Made by a program: the position numbers and the translations under genes. Below, one piece after another: positions 40,711 to 48,988 of a stretch of 64,000 nt of DNA. The stretch comes from a virus, in the IMG/VR virus record IMGVR_UViG_3300047168_000120, positions 31,521 through 95,520 of that record. The stretch is one strand, 5' to 3'. The notes below the pieces were generated by a model, which was not told the DNA's origin, made no database searches, and was given only the letters and a program-made list of their open reading frames with translations. Each line of letters opens with the position of its first letter. The stretch's first letter is position 1.

Positions 40711-41149
40711 TGGGAATCTCCTTTGTTATATCGGCTTCCACGCACGCTCTGGTGTCCCGTGGGGGCGCAGGAACGTGCATAGCGCAGAGCGTATCGCTGC
40801 CAGCGCGATAGCTCTTGCAGAGCGCAGGCCTGTTCTCGTAATCGCCGCATCGGCCGGTCTTGATATCCAGCACGGGACACCAAAAACGCCAGACGCCCAT
40901 TGGCCGTTTGTAAAGCGGCATGAATGGTAATCCAATGAGCAAGTCATCCACATCTTCCCATAGCCGCCTATCGTGCTGACTAAAACGAGTTGGCTGTTCC
41001 GCATAAAACCCGGTGACGATTGTGGCCATAATAGCCATTACTTCCAGAGCAGTTTCGCACCGGTCCAGCGCCCCAAAACTCAGGTCAAACCCAAAGCAGC
41101 ACTTACCTGGCAGCTTGCAGTTGTCGCAAAGAATGCTGGAGCAGCTCAC
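40700..41149 (-). CDS. YkgJ-like Cys-cluster protein, 149 aa
   Basis: GTG start at 41149 overlapping the HerA-like stop (GTGA). CDNCKLPGKCC near the N-terminus and a later C-P-V-L...GRCGDYENRPALCKSY fit the YkgJ/CxxCxxCC family, which binds zinc or an iron-sulfur cluster; its role is unclear. The longer frame to 41233 would overlap the upstream gene heavily. Confidence 0.7.
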   Translation of the reverse strand: MSCSSILCDNCKLPGKCCFGFDLSFGALDRCETALEVMAIMATIVTGFYAEQPTRFSQHDRRLWEDVDDLLIGLPFMPLYKRPMGVWRFWCPVLDIKTGRCGDYENRPALCKSYRAGSDTLCAMHVPAPPRDTRACVEADITKEIPNEI

Positions 41150-42864
41150 TGGAAAAACTCTGCCAGCCGGATTTTTCGACCAGACACTTCGACCAGCTCG
41201 TTCGCTTTCAGATTGGAGATCCCCGAGTTCCAATGCCCACCGCTCGGCTTACGGCTGAGATAGGCAGCCAGATCGTCAAACGAGGTGTATTCGTGCCGCT
41301 CGGCCACAGCGCAATCGTACAGCGCCTGCAGCATTTCTGGTGCTGGCGCCGGCAACGCTTCGCACCAGAGTGCAATCTGCTGTTCTGGTGAAAGAGGCGA
41401 CACCGGGCCACCGCCCTTCTTTGCCAGGCCGGCGTCGCTCAAACAGATGCGCTCGTTCTGCTCGGTAATAAGTCCACTATCGCGCAGGACCTTTCTCGCT
41501 GCGTTGAAATGGCCGCCGCGGGCCTTCAGGCCGGTCAGCTGCGCGACCTGGCCCCAGGTCATTTTTGAAGGATGATGTCGCGCGAGGGTCGTGAACAGCT
41601 TATCAGCCGCGTTGCCCGCGCTACCCTTATTGCTGAGGTCGGTAATATGATCCCCGGCAGGCAATGGGTTGGGCTTCGGCGAGACCGAAATCACCTGACC
41701 TGCGCGCAAGCGGGGCTGCACCTTCTCGGTTTTAACCGCTTTATTGACGGCAGCATCCCATGCCTCAGAAAACTCCCGCTGCTGCTCGACCGTTATGTCG
41801 GGCGGCATGACGAAACCTTCGAAAATCTGGGTCAAGTATGGCGCCAGCAGCAAGCCGACTTGCTCGATGACCTTGTGCAGGTCAGCCAGCTCAGCCGCCA
41901 TCGTGCTGTACTGGGCCTCCAACAGCGCGCTTTTGGCTATTGCAGCCTGCAGGGCTTTTCCATCACTGGATTTTGCGCCGACCTCCTTCAGAACGCCCTC
42001 CGAAGCGAGCGCCCATTTGATTGCGCTCACGTCGATCGGCGGCAGCTCCACGCCTTCGACGCGCTCTCCCCGCTTCGGCGTCCGGGAGCTATCGTATGTT
42101 CGGATCTGCGGGAACGATACCAGCCTCAAAATCTTGCGCGCCGGCGCCCAAACATATCCAACCCCTGGTTCCAGGGTCGGCAGATCTGCCAGGATGGCTT
42201 TTCCCGTCACCTTATCAGCCTGGCCTTCTATCCAACCGCCGACCGCCGCCCGATCCTGGCTGCTGGTCAATCCCATCGCGATCAGGATGGTGGCCTGGCT
42301 CAGCACGTCCTTATGGATGACGGCGGGGCGCTGGCTGATCAGCCAGGGAATAAAGCCCCTCACCCGGCCGCGCCGAACGATCTCATCGATGCGGTTCAGC
42401 AGCACAGTTTGATCCGGCATGGGGCGCTGAGGAACCCAGAGATCTGCCTCGTCCAGAATCAGGTGCAGCGGTTCGGTATTCAGCTCGTACACGGTCTCGG
42501 CAAAAGCTGTCATAAACCGGCGCCGCGCCGCATTCGAGGAAAGGCCCGAAAGATCGATCACGCATCGAAAATCTCGCGTGGCGACGAGTTTTGCGACCGC
42601 CGCGCCCATTCCATCTGTGATGTCTACGTCGCCATGCGCGCCGCCAAAAACGGTTAGGGGAAATCCGGGCGATACACGGTCAGCGCCCAGACGTAAGCCC
42701 CACCAGACCCCAAGAGGGTCAACGATCGCCACCCGCATATTCGCGTCCAGCAGGCGCTCCACAAACCCCTTGGCCGCATAGGTCTTTCCCTTCCCTGTCG
42801 TGCCCACGATCGCGATACGATCATCCAGCATTTCATCGGTCAGGATTGGGCCGGAATCGGTCAT
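41146..42864 (-). CDS. HerA/FtsK-superfamily ATPase
   Basis: 572 aa. DRIAIVGTTGKGKTYAAKGF is the Walker A, VAIVDPLGVW and HLILDEADLWVPQ the Walker B region, with sensor-like WLISQRPAVIHKDVLSQA: a HerA-type ATPase core (residues 1-250). The C-terminus has a coiled coil and two winged-helix-like repeats (around residues 430-570). Such ATPases move along or deliver DNA. Overlaps the methylase and YkgJ-like genes by 4 nt each, so all three are one operon. Confidence 0.82.
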   Translation of the reverse strand: MTDSGPILTDEMLDDRIAIVGTTGKGKTYAAKGFVERLLDANMRVAIVDPLGVWWGLRLGADRVSPGFPLTVFGGAHGDVDITDGMGAAVAKLVATRDFRCVIDLSGLSSNAARRRFMTAFAETVYELNTEPLHLILDEADLWVPQRPMPDQTVLLNRIDEIVRRGRVRGFIPWLISQRPAVIHKDVLSQATILIAMGLTSSQDRAAVGGWIEGQADKVTGKAILADLPTLEPGVGYVWAPARKILRLVSFPQIRTYDSSRTPKRGERVEGVELPPIDVSAIKWALASEGVLKEVGAKSSDGKALQAAIAKSALLEAQYSTMAAELADLHKVIEQVGLLLAPYLTQIFEGFVMPPDITVEQQREFSEAWDAAVNKAVKTEKVQPRLRAGQVISVSPKPNPLPAGDHITDLSNKGSAGNAADKLFTTLARHHPSKMTWGQVAQLTGLKARGGHFNAARKVLRDSGLITEQNERICLSDAGLAKKGGGPVSPLSPEQQIALWCEALPAPAPEMLQALYDCAVAERHEYTSFDDLAAYLSRKPSGGHWNSGISNLKANELVEVSGRKIRLAEFFQ

Positions 42865-43454
42865 GGCAACGTCTCTTTCCCTTGGAATTTTCCAACCTCA
42901 TTGCCCCAGCTCAGCCAGCCAGGCGCGGTTTCGCGGGCGAACAGTTCGACACGGGGCCCGAGCCACAGCTTTTCGAGATCCGCGCGCATTTCGTCCGGTT
43001 TGCGGCTGTGCTCCCGCGCCGGCGCGATGATCGCGTTGCGGATAGACCGGCTCTGGCGCTTCGGCGCGCCGATGGTTCCGACGAGCGCAAATTCACTGGC
43101 AGCCCGGTAAATATAGCCGGGGCCGAATGCCATCTTCCCGTTCTTGCTCTGCTTGGTCCATGGCAGGCCGGTTTTGTATTCGAAGCCCCATGCCGCAAGC
43201 AGTCGCAGCCCGGCGGGCAGCATCGGCCAGGTACACCACATCGTCAGAGCACAACCATCAGGATCGGCGAGCTCGCGCACCGGCAGCGCCGCGATATCCT
43301 CCAGTTTCATACAGGCATAGTGCTGAACGGGGTTTTTCTTTTCGCCTTTGGCTGAGTAATTTTTGAAATACCAAGGCGGATCGGCCAAAATGCATCGAGC
43401 TTGCCTGGGCGGAATGTCCCCGAAAGGCCATGCAGAGAATAGGTCTGACGCCAT
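42861..43454 (-). CDS. MT-A70 family adenine methyltransferase
   Basis: 197 aa. ILADPPWYFKNY is the catalytic DPPW motif of N6-adenine methylases of the MT-A70 class; DGCALTMWCTWPMLPAGLRL, WGFEYKTGLPWTK and a C-terminal GPRVELFARE segment complete the SAM fold. It probably methylates phage DNA against restriction, or host DNA (GcrA and CtrA circuits respond to methylation). First gene of its operon, behind an operator-like palindrome at 43459-43474. Confidence 0.9.
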   Translation of the reverse strand: MASDLFSAWPFGDIPPRQARCILADPPWYFKNYSAKGEKKNPVQHYACMKLEDIAALPVRELADPDGCALTMWCTWPMLPAGLRLLAAWGFEYKTGLPWTKQSKNGKMAFGPGYIYRAASEFALVGTIGAPKRQSRSIRNAIIAPAREHSRKPDEMRADLEKLWLGPRVELFARETAPGWLSWGNEVGKFQGKETLP

Positions 43455-43458
43455 AAAA

Positions 43459-43474
43459 ACACACAGTAATGTGT
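43459..43474. promoter_or_regulatory. Operator-like palindrome before methylase operon
   Basis: Core ACACAC-AGTA-ATGTGT, five bases before the methylase ATG, so it would block the promoter or the leader directly. Confidence 0.72.
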
Positions 43475-43565
43475 TTTTATCAGGCTTTCAATGTGCAATG
43501 ATGTTCATTGATGTACATTGGTGAACATTTCCGGATAAATATGGCATTTAAATGCCATTCTTCCC

Positions 43566-44789
43566 CTACGCGGCGTTGATGTCGCGTGCCTTAAGGTCAC
43601 TTTGGTCCAGGTCACTAAGATTTATTGAAAGCCGGAACCTAGGTAGCCCATTCAGGTCTCTGTAACGATTGGCAGCTTTCAATAATTGCTCATCGTCGGG
43701 AAAGCTCCCTGGATTGCCGCCTGCACGGCGCAGCCAAACCCGGATATCCACAGCGGTCGCCGGCACGAAATGCTCCGGGTCGAGCAATGCCGTTACGCCA
43801 GGCTGCATGATCTCATGCTGGCCGCGGCGCCCCTGCAGGGACTGGACGCCCTTCTTCTGCCGCGTTTTCTTCTGCTGCATTTGCGCCTTGGCTTTCCGTC
43901 TGACCATACGCGGACCACCAACATCTGAGTCGAGCGTCCTACGCTGCGCCGGAAGATGCCGGCGTTGGGTCGTCAGATCATCCTCCGCCTGCGCCTCCGT
44001 GATATTGGTGGCAATTCCACGGCCAACCTTACCATGAGCAATAAAGGCGACTGGCTTCGTGCCGGTCCAGCAAAAACCGCAGCTGCCGCAGCAGTCCGTC
44101 TTTTCGGTCTGAGCCGGGCAGACCACGGCGCCGTCGGCCGTCGGGCCATCGGGAATACTCCAAAGCGCAGTGGCGTACCGGACGCCCGGCACCGCGCCGG
44201 CGACAGCGCGCGAGAACCGGATCACACACCGGTCCGGGTGCGCCGCGTTCATGGCGCGGATCAGCAGCCCGATATCCGATGACTCATCCCGCGCCGTGAA
44301 TCCGAAAACCCGCAGCTCGGGATATTTCTCCAGCCACCTGGCCCACAGCGCGGCATAAGCGGCATCGTAGAAATCGCCCAGGATGTGCAGCCGCACGACG
44401 AACCCAAATGGATACGCTTCTGCCTTCTCGGCCAGCTCGGCGTCCAGAAGATATTCAAGCGCCGCGCCGTGCCGGTGGCGCCGCGACTGAGGCATCCCGT
44501 TGCCATAACAGGAGCGCCAGTGATGGCACTCAGGCGGACACGTCGCCCGCTCCTCCAGGGTCAAGCAGAAGATGGGCATATCCTTCCAGTGGCCCTTCGT
44601 CACCCGATCTCCGAGCTTCCTCTGGTTCTTGCCGGAGATCAGCAGCCGCGGTGCGTCTTGCGGGTTTACTACCGTCGTCGGGAAAAGCGTTCTGGATTCC
44701 TGAATCGCTGGATGTGTTGGGCTGAGCCCGATGCCGGCCTGCGGGGCGGCGGCATGCTTATTCTCGAAGCGTCTGATAATTTTAGGCAT
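43566..44789 (-). CDS. GP88-like phage protein with two Cys clusters
   Basis: 407 aa. GKNQRKLGDRVTKGHWKDMP then LTLEERATCPPECHHWRSCY and VVRLHILGDFYDAAYAALWA identify the phage GP88-like family; a second cluster CCGSCGFCW follows. The clusters could hold iron-sulfur centres, and the family is distantly like the radical-SAM-type Gp37/Gp68 proteins, one of which lies at 47216. Function unknown. The basic C-terminal half is an extension. Confidence 0.8.
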   Translation of the reverse strand: MPKIIRRFENKHAAAPQAGIGLSPTHPAIQESRTLFPTTVVNPQDAPRLLISGKNQRKLGDRVTKGHWKDMPIFCLTLEERATCPPECHHWRSCYGNGMPQSRRHRHGAALEYLLDAELAEKAEAYPFGFVVRLHILGDFYDAAYAALWARWLEKYPELRVFGFTARDESSDIGLLIRAMNAAHPDRCVIRFSRAVAGAVPGVRYATALWSIPDGPTADGAVVCPAQTEKTDCCGSCGFCWTGTKPVAFIAHGKVGRGIATNITEAQAEDDLTTQRRHLPAQRRTLDSDVGGPRMVRRKAKAQMQQKKTRQKKGVQSLQGRRGQHEIMQPGVTALLDPEHFVPATAVDIRVWLRRAGGNPGSFPDDEQLLKAANRYRDLNGLPRFRLSINLSDLDQSDLKARDINAA

Positions 44790-45012
44790 ATGTCTTTCGA
44801 GAATCGCCGCACCTGGGGCAGCTCATCGTCACGCCATTGGCGTCAACCTTCACGGTGCCGGAGCATTTGTGGTTTGGCTCGTCCTTGCGGTCGCAGTGAA
44901 CCGAGTGGAATTTCCGGTACATCTGTGCTTCGTGCGGGGTCGCCGTGAATGGCATCTCGCAGGAGGTAATCGGTTCACCGGTCTTGGTTGTGGCGCGCAG
45001 CTTGCGGCTCAT
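44782..45012 (-). CDS. Small zinc-finger-like protein, 76 aa
   Basis: MSRKLRATTKTGEPITSCEM... with VHCDRKDEPNHKC and SCPRCGDS: a four-Cys/His set. 4-8 nt overlaps both sides. Function unknown. Confidence 0.65.
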   Translation of the reverse strand: MSRKLRATTKTGEPITSCEMPFTATPHEAQMYRKFHSVHCDRKDEPNHKCSGTVKVDANGVTMSCPRCGDSRKTYA

Positions 45013-45212
45013 GGCGACAGCTTTTCAGGCCGGCCGAAGCATGCCGGACACGGCTCAGTCGAGAATGCCCAGAACCCAATTCCTGTGGGTAAATTTATGA
45101 ATCCGGTCCCTTTGCATGTTGCGCAGGTCGGTTCTTTGGCTTCGCCGATGGAATCTTGCTTCATCGCCTTGGCGATGGCCGCATAATCATCGGCAACAAA
45201 GTTGCTGGTCAT
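45009..45212 (-). CDS. DnaJ-zinc-like small protein, 67 aa
   Basis: MTSNFVADDYAAIAKAMKQD..., then CATCKGTGFIN and CPACFGRPEK: CxxCxGxG plus CxxCxGR, one DnaJ-type zinc unit. ATGA overlap with neighbours. Confidence 0.66.
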   Translation of the reverse strand: MTSNFVADDYAAIAKAMKQDSIGEAKEPTCATCKGTGFINLPTGIGFWAFSTEPCPACFGRPEKLSP

Positions 45213-45460
45213 TTCTTCGCTCCCAAGCTTGCGACATAATCCTGCCCAGCCTTCGTCAGGCGCAGATGCTGAATGCGCCGCGGTTCCTTGTTCCTGCGCC
45301 TGTGGGTTGAGAACGGACTGTCCTTGAGAAAGACCTCAACCAGACCATCGCGTTCAAGACGTTCACACGCCCCCGGATTGAATCCTTGGCGCGCCAAATC
45401 ACCGCAAGCCGCAATCTCGCGCAGCATGTCCTTGGCGTAGCCGCTTAGCTGCCGTTCCAT
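45209..45460 (-). CDS. Winged-helix-like small protein, 83 aa
   Basis: MERQLSGYAKDMLREIAACG..., ACERLERDGLVEVFLKD and HLRLTKAGQDYVASLG have the helix-helix-wing look of small MarR-type DNA-binding domains. Assignment tentative. Confidence 0.62.
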   Translation of the reverse strand: MERQLSGYAKDMLREIAACGDLARQGFNPGACERLERDGLVEVFLKDSPFSTHRRRNKEPRRIQHLRLTKAGQDYVASLGAKK

Positions 45461-45694
45461 TCAAGCCGATTCCTTTTCTTTGTCATCAATCACCCAAACA
45501 GAATGCTTATGCAGGTCGCGCGTAGGACCGATGCTGAAATTAAATCCCCATCGCTGCCGCTCACCAACGGAGGAGGTCGGGCGCCAGCGGAACCCGACAT
45601 ATATGCGGCCAAAGAAATGCCAATATGTGATCCAATTGCACACATTCTTTTCGAGCCATTTGTATTTCTTGTCGTCTTGCCTGATGAATTTCAT
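45461..45694 (-). CDS. Hypothetical protein, 77 aa
   Basis: MKFIRQDDKKYKWLEKNVCN... aromatic-rich, beta-looking. Overlaps the upstream gene by 4 nt. Not recognised. Confidence 0.62.
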   Translation of the reverse strand: MKFIRQDDKKYKWLEKNVCNWITYWHFFGRIYVGFRWRPTSSVGERQRWGFNFSIGPTRDLHKHSVWVIDDKEKESA

Positions 45695-46029
45695 CTGGCC
45701 GATTCCGCGCCAATCTTCCGTTCCATGCCGACGCTTTCCAGGAGCTCAGCGAGTTGACCAGAGGTATGGTCATACCAAGCATCGCTGATCTCTAACCGGA
45801 CATCACCGGTTTCCGCATTGACCCTTCGGTAAACGGTCATTTTGCAAGAACGGCCACGTACATAATCTAACCGGACCGCACATAACCGGTCTTCGATAAT
45901 AAGTTCCTTGGCTTCCTCTTCGGTGAGGCTACCAGATTCAAAAAGCAGAAATCCCATGCCTTGCGGCTTCGACAATTCGTAGACCCTCTGAACAAACTTT
46001 ACCAAATCGACGCCGGTAATATCAATCAT
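45691..46029 (-). CDS. Hypothetical protein, 112 aa
   Basis: MIDITGVDLVKFVQRVYELS..., FLLFESGSLTEEEAKELI. Alpha/beta, acidic; part of the overlapping leftward chain. Not recognised. Confidence 0.65.
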   Translation of the reverse strand: MIDITGVDLVKFVQRVYELSKPQGMGFLLFESGSLTEEEAKELIIEDRLCAVRLDYVRGRSCKMTVYRRVNAETGDVRLEISDAWYDHTSGQLAELLESVGMERKIGAESAR

Positions 46030-46286
46030 TTATCGTACCCCATTTCTTTCAGCATGCGCGCCACAAGGTTCCAGACATGGAATTGCTTGCGCGGCCACGA
46101 CTCTACGCGGCCATATTTCGAGACAGTCCCCTGATCCAACCGAGCCGTATCCCGGCCGACAAAGGTGACGCCATCATAATGCGACCGAGCCAAGGTTCCT
46201 TGCCCGTCATTCGCAATCCGCATGCGCGCCAACTCTGTGACGCTGCCATCGCGGGCGGAGTGCAACTCGACGCGGACGATAATCAT
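46026..46286 (-). CDS. Hypothetical protein, 86 aa
   Basis: MIIVRVELHSARDGSVTELA... through RMRIANDGQGT resembles small phage proteins that begin with this strand-turn-strand; role unknown. ATGA overlaps both ends. Confidence 0.65.
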   Translation of the reverse strand: MIIVRVELHSARDGSVTELARMRIANDGQGTLARSHYDGVTFVGRDTARLDQGTVSKYGRVESWPRKQFHVWNLVARMLKEMGYDK

Positions 46287-46495
46287 TCAGAAGGAACCGT
46301 CAAAGAGTATTCTTGGGTCCAGTGGACAATCGATTTCCCCGCGATCGTGTCAAACAGAACTTCATGAAACTCACCATCGTTTCGGCGCATCAGGACTTTG
46401 ATTTCCAACCGAGTATTCTTCGGTTGGCCGGATGCTTGATCCGCATCGAAAAAATTGTGAAATTCAAGTTTCATATTGGCTGTAGATTTCGTCAT
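46283..46495 (-). CDS. Hypothetical protein, 70 aa
   Basis: MTKSTANMKLEFHNFFDADQ...; beta-looking. In the overlapping chain; no family recognised. Confidence 0.6.
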   Translation of the reverse strand: MTKSTANMKLEFHNFFDADQASGQPKNTRLEIKVLMRRNDGEFHEVLFDTIAGKSIVHWTQEYSLTVPSE

Positions 46496-46743
46496 AGCTT
46501 ACACCATCCCCACGTCTTATGTTTACCTTTTCCCAAAACCCTCCATGCGACCAAGTTGTCATTTTGAAGGGACTTCAATATCCGTGAAGCCGCCGCGCCG
46601 GCACCTTGATTTGTCCAAATGGTGCCTGGCCATATTTTTTCCGCCACCGCAGATGCAGGCATAAGCTGGGTTTTTGAAAGTGCGGCTAGAGCACGCTCGC
46701 GGCAGAGCAATAGAGGAACCCGTTCTTGGACTTTCCTCACCAT
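46492..46743 (-). CDS. Winged-helix-like protein, 83 aa
   Basis: Start MVRKVQERVPLLLCRERALA at 46743 (an upstream ATG at 46767 overlaps the previous gene). MPASAVAEKIWPGTIW then ILKSLQNDNLVAWRVLGKGK suggests a small winged helix. Tentative. Confidence 0.58.
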   Translation of the reverse strand: MVRKVQERVPLLLCRERALAALSKTQLMPASAVAEKIWPGTIWTNQGAGAAASRILKSLQNDNLVAWRVLGKGKHKTWGWCKL

Positions 46744-46747
46744 ATGC

Positions 46748-46864
46748 TCAACTCCTATGCTCGCCACAGGAGCAGCAAAACAGGTGATGGTTGAAGTTCC
46801 TGGTCCGGCAATGCTTGCAGTACCAGATCAGCTTTTCGTTGGGTGGTGCTTCTTTATCGCTCAT
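46748..46864 (-). CDS. RanBP2-type zinc finger mini-protein, 38 aa
   Basis: MSDKEAPPNEKLIWYCKHCR... fits W-x-C-x2-C-x3-N-x6-C-x2-C exactly (WYCKHCRTRN then CCSC). RanBP2-type fingers bind single-stranded RNA or ubiquitin in eukaryotes and occur in some bacterial and phage proteins. Start overlaps the upstream mini-gene as ATGA. Confidence 0.65.
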   Translation of the reverse strand: MSDKEAPPNEKLIWYCKHCRTRNFNHHLFCCSCGEHRS

Positions 46865-46962
46865 GCCGCAGCGACCTTTTCGACGTAATTCTGAGCATCA
46901 AACCGCTCCCAAAAAGCCTCTTCCCAGCGATTTAGCGCGCGGCCGCGCAGCTCTTCCGTCAC
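46861..46962 (-). CDS. Mini-protein, 33 aa
   Basis: GTG start; reads MTEELRGRALNRWEEAFWER... to VEKVAAA. Ends in an ATGA overlap with the zinc finger mini-gene. It lies in another frame of the truncated initiator-like fragment, so it may be its out-of-frame tail used as a linker gene. Confidence 0.45.
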   Translation of the reverse strand: MTEELRGRALNRWEEAFWERFDAQNYVEKVAAA

Positions 46963-47086
46963 CTTCGGCCGTCGCCACCGCCAGCAGGTCAATCCACAAC
47001 CCCCGCGCGGCCAGCGAACAGCCGCGCAACGCCGGATCGCGCATCCAGTCCTGAAACCAGAATTTTATGAATCGGTGTTTGGTCAA
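46898..47086 (-). pseudogene. Truncated copy of the replication-initiator N-terminus
   Basis: TTG start (GGAG upstream); FIKFWFQDWMRDPALRGCSL then AARGLWIDLLAV parallels PWFKFYPSDWQAD...CSLGARGLWMELL of the gene at 9194. After about 45 residues the frame loses similarity and stops at 62 aa, so it looks like a fragment left by recombination. Confidence 0.55.
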
Positions 47087-47147
47087 GATGGTCTCCGGTG
47101 TTTGGTTTCATGGCTGGATCGCCCGCAGGTAGCAGCGCGTCAGGCTG

Positions 47148-47219
47148 TCATAGGAGGCCGCAGCAAATGACTTTGAGCAAATATACTGCTGCGCGACCTA
47201 AGATTTTAAGTGGTTTCAT
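47148..47219 (-). CDS. Mini hydrophobic peptide, 23 aa
   Basis: MKPLKILGRAAVYLLKVICC then GLL. Start overlaps the upstream stop (ATGA) and has GGAG eight bases before it, inside the upstream gene end. A single membrane helix is likely. Confidence 0.45.
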   Translation of the reverse strand: MKPLKILGRAAVYLLKVICCGLL

Positions 47220-48151
47220 GTCGGAAACTCCTTATGCGCGATGCCGTCCAACAGCGAACCGGCGGCCTTCTTGCCGACTTTTTTCATTAAATGAACGCGC
47301 TCGCCGTGGAAGCCTTGACCTCCTGCCAGGTTATGGAACCGATATCGGCCGTTTCCAAAATGAAGCGATGGGTTGCTGTAGACAATTTGCCAGTCGGGAT
47401 CGTCCGTTTCTCGGTCGACCACCGGCATCCAATCCCCCCATTGTTTAAAGAAATAGGGCGTGCCGGCCGCCGCGCATTGGTCCCTAATAGACCGCGCCCA
47501 ATCCGGGTGCATCGGCCGCGCGTCAGGGCCGGATTCGCCGCCCACAATCACCCAATCAATCCCGGCCAGTTCAATCTCGCCAAGGTCTTCCAAAAGCGGT
47601 TCGATGGACAGGAAACGCTTGGCGGCGGGCGTGGCCCGCAAGTCATCTATCCTATGAAGTGCGGCCCGGTTTTCCACCGAGACGCCGAGCCAGACATTGG
47701 GCAGTATAGAGCGGTGCCAGGTTTTCGGGTGCCAATGTTCGTGGCTTTTCGGGCCGTTCATTAGCCGCTTCATGCGGTCGGAACGCTTGGTCAAAATCTG
47801 GTAGACATGCTGCGGCGTCATCGCCATGACCGTGAACGGGCGGCCAATATCATCATCCGCCAGCCCGCGATGGAACAAGTCGCTCATCGAATTCACGAAT
47901 ATCCGGCGCGGCTTTTTCCACCGCATCGGCTGGGTCAACTGCTTCTCGCCAGACAATCGGATTTCGCCAGTCCACACCGGCCCGGCTTTACTCGACTGCG
48001 TGAGTCCACGGTAGAGCTCGACCCCCATACGATCCAGCCGCGCCGCCATCATCATGGCATAGCAGTTCGTGCATCCGGGGCTTATGACGCTGCAACCCGC
48101 CACAGGATTCCACGTCGCGTCCGTCCAGCTAATGCCTGTTTTGTCACCCAT
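47216..48151 (-). CDS. Phage Gp37/Gp68 family protein (DUF5131)
   Basis: 311 aa, start MGDKTGISWTDATWNPVAGC at 48151 behind GAGGAG. The Cys pattern WNPVAGCSVISPGCTNCYAM, IFVNSMSDLFH, LTKRSDRM and WVIVGGESGPDARPM are the DUF5131 hallmarks, a radical-SAM-like family common in phages and mycobacteria; its reaction is unknown. Preceded by an operator at 48168-48183. Confidence 0.88.
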   Translation of the reverse strand: MGDKTGISWTDATWNPVAGCSVISPGCTNCYAMMMAARLDRMGVELYRGLTQSSKAGPVWTGEIRLSGEKQLTQPMRWKKPRRIFVNSMSDLFHRGLADDDIGRPFTVMAMTPQHVYQILTKRSDRMKRLMNGPKSHEHWHPKTWHRSILPNVWLGVSVENRAALHRIDDLRATPAAKRFLSIEPLLEDLGEIELAGIDWVIVGGESGPDARPMHPDWARSIRDQCAAAGTPYFFKQWGDWMPVVDRETDDPDWQIVYSNPSLHFGNGRYRFHNLAGGQGFHGERVHLMKKVGKKAAGSLLDGIAHKEFPT

Positions 48152-48167
48152 GGGCCACTCCTCAAAA

Positions 48168-48183
48168 ACACATCGTAATGTGT
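48168..48183. promoter_or_regulatory. Operator-like palindrome between divergent operons
   Basis: Core ACACAT-CGTA-ATGTGT, perfect, between the leftward accessory operon (start 48151) and the rightward head operon (start 48212 or 48275). Confidence 0.75.
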
Positions 48184-48211
48184 TTATCGTTGGTCGTAAA
48201 GCTTCAATGAT

Positions 48212-48985
48212 GTGGCGGCGACCAAAAAACACCACCCAGGAGGTCAGCGCGTTCATGTCGAACTGGGGCCAATCATGCCGGACACATTTGAGCAAATCCT
48301 TGAAAAATCAGTGCAGACGCCGGAAGGCGCCATCGCGACCATCCACCTGACGCAGCAGATCGGCATCCTGAACAAGATGTACGACAACGTGCCCACCCGC
48401 GACGCGGCGTTCATCCTCGCCACGGACTGGGTCGAAAATGGCAGCCCGCTGCGCAAGGCGGCCGCTGCCCATTGGGCGAGAGACAAAAAGATCACGTCCG
48501 AAGACAAACCTGATCCCAACGCGAAACAGCCTGAGCCCAGCGCCATGTCAGATGGTGTTGATGCGCCGGAGAGCGCCGCCGGCGCTGCCGGCACCGGCGA
48601 GCGGGGCAAGGACGCCACGCTAAAGCCCGAGGATAAGATGCAGCAGGGCAAAGTGAAGGGCGGCAGCTTCTACAGCAAACTGCGCCAGGTCGTCGGAAAA
48701 GCGCCGATGGCACCGGCAGCCGGGGGCCATCGCACCGTCGACGCAGCCTATGAGGCCGGGCGGCGCGACGCCACGAAAGAGCACGCCGGGCACGTCCACC
48801 GCGTCGGCCGCACCGCCGCGCGGCACGCTTTCCAGCTCGGAACCGAAGCTGGCGCGAAAATGGCGCAGCGGCACCAGGAGCGCGGCAACCAGGCGCTGCC
48901 GCTACCGACCCAGCAGGTGGTCACGCATCCCGGTGCTTTCCAAAAGGCTGATCTCGAAGCCCTCCTGGCCAAAGCGAGGGCTTGA
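48212..48985 (+). CDS. Hypothetical head-module protein, 257 aa
   Basis: GTG 48212 or ATG 48275 (MPDTFEQILEKSVQ). Middle is Ala/Gly/Glu-rich; C-terminus has RDATKEHAGHVHRVGRTAAR and QQVVTHPGAFQKADLEALLA. Lies directly upstream of the prohead protease; perhaps a scaffold or head accessory protein. Not recognised. Confidence 0.65.
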   Translation: MAATKKHHPGGQRVHVELGPIMPDTFEQILEKSVQTPEGAIATIHLTQQIGILNKMYDNVPTRDAAFILATDWVENGSPLRKAAAAHWARDKKITSEDKPDPNAKQPEPSAMSDGVDAPESAAGAAGTGERGKDATLKPEDKMQQGKVKGGSFYSKLRQVVGKAPMAPAAGGHRTVDAAYEAGRRDATKEHAGHVHRVGRTAARHAFQLGTEAGAKMAQRHQERGNQALPLPTQQVVTHPGAFQKADLEALLAKARA

Positions 48986-48988
48986 GCC

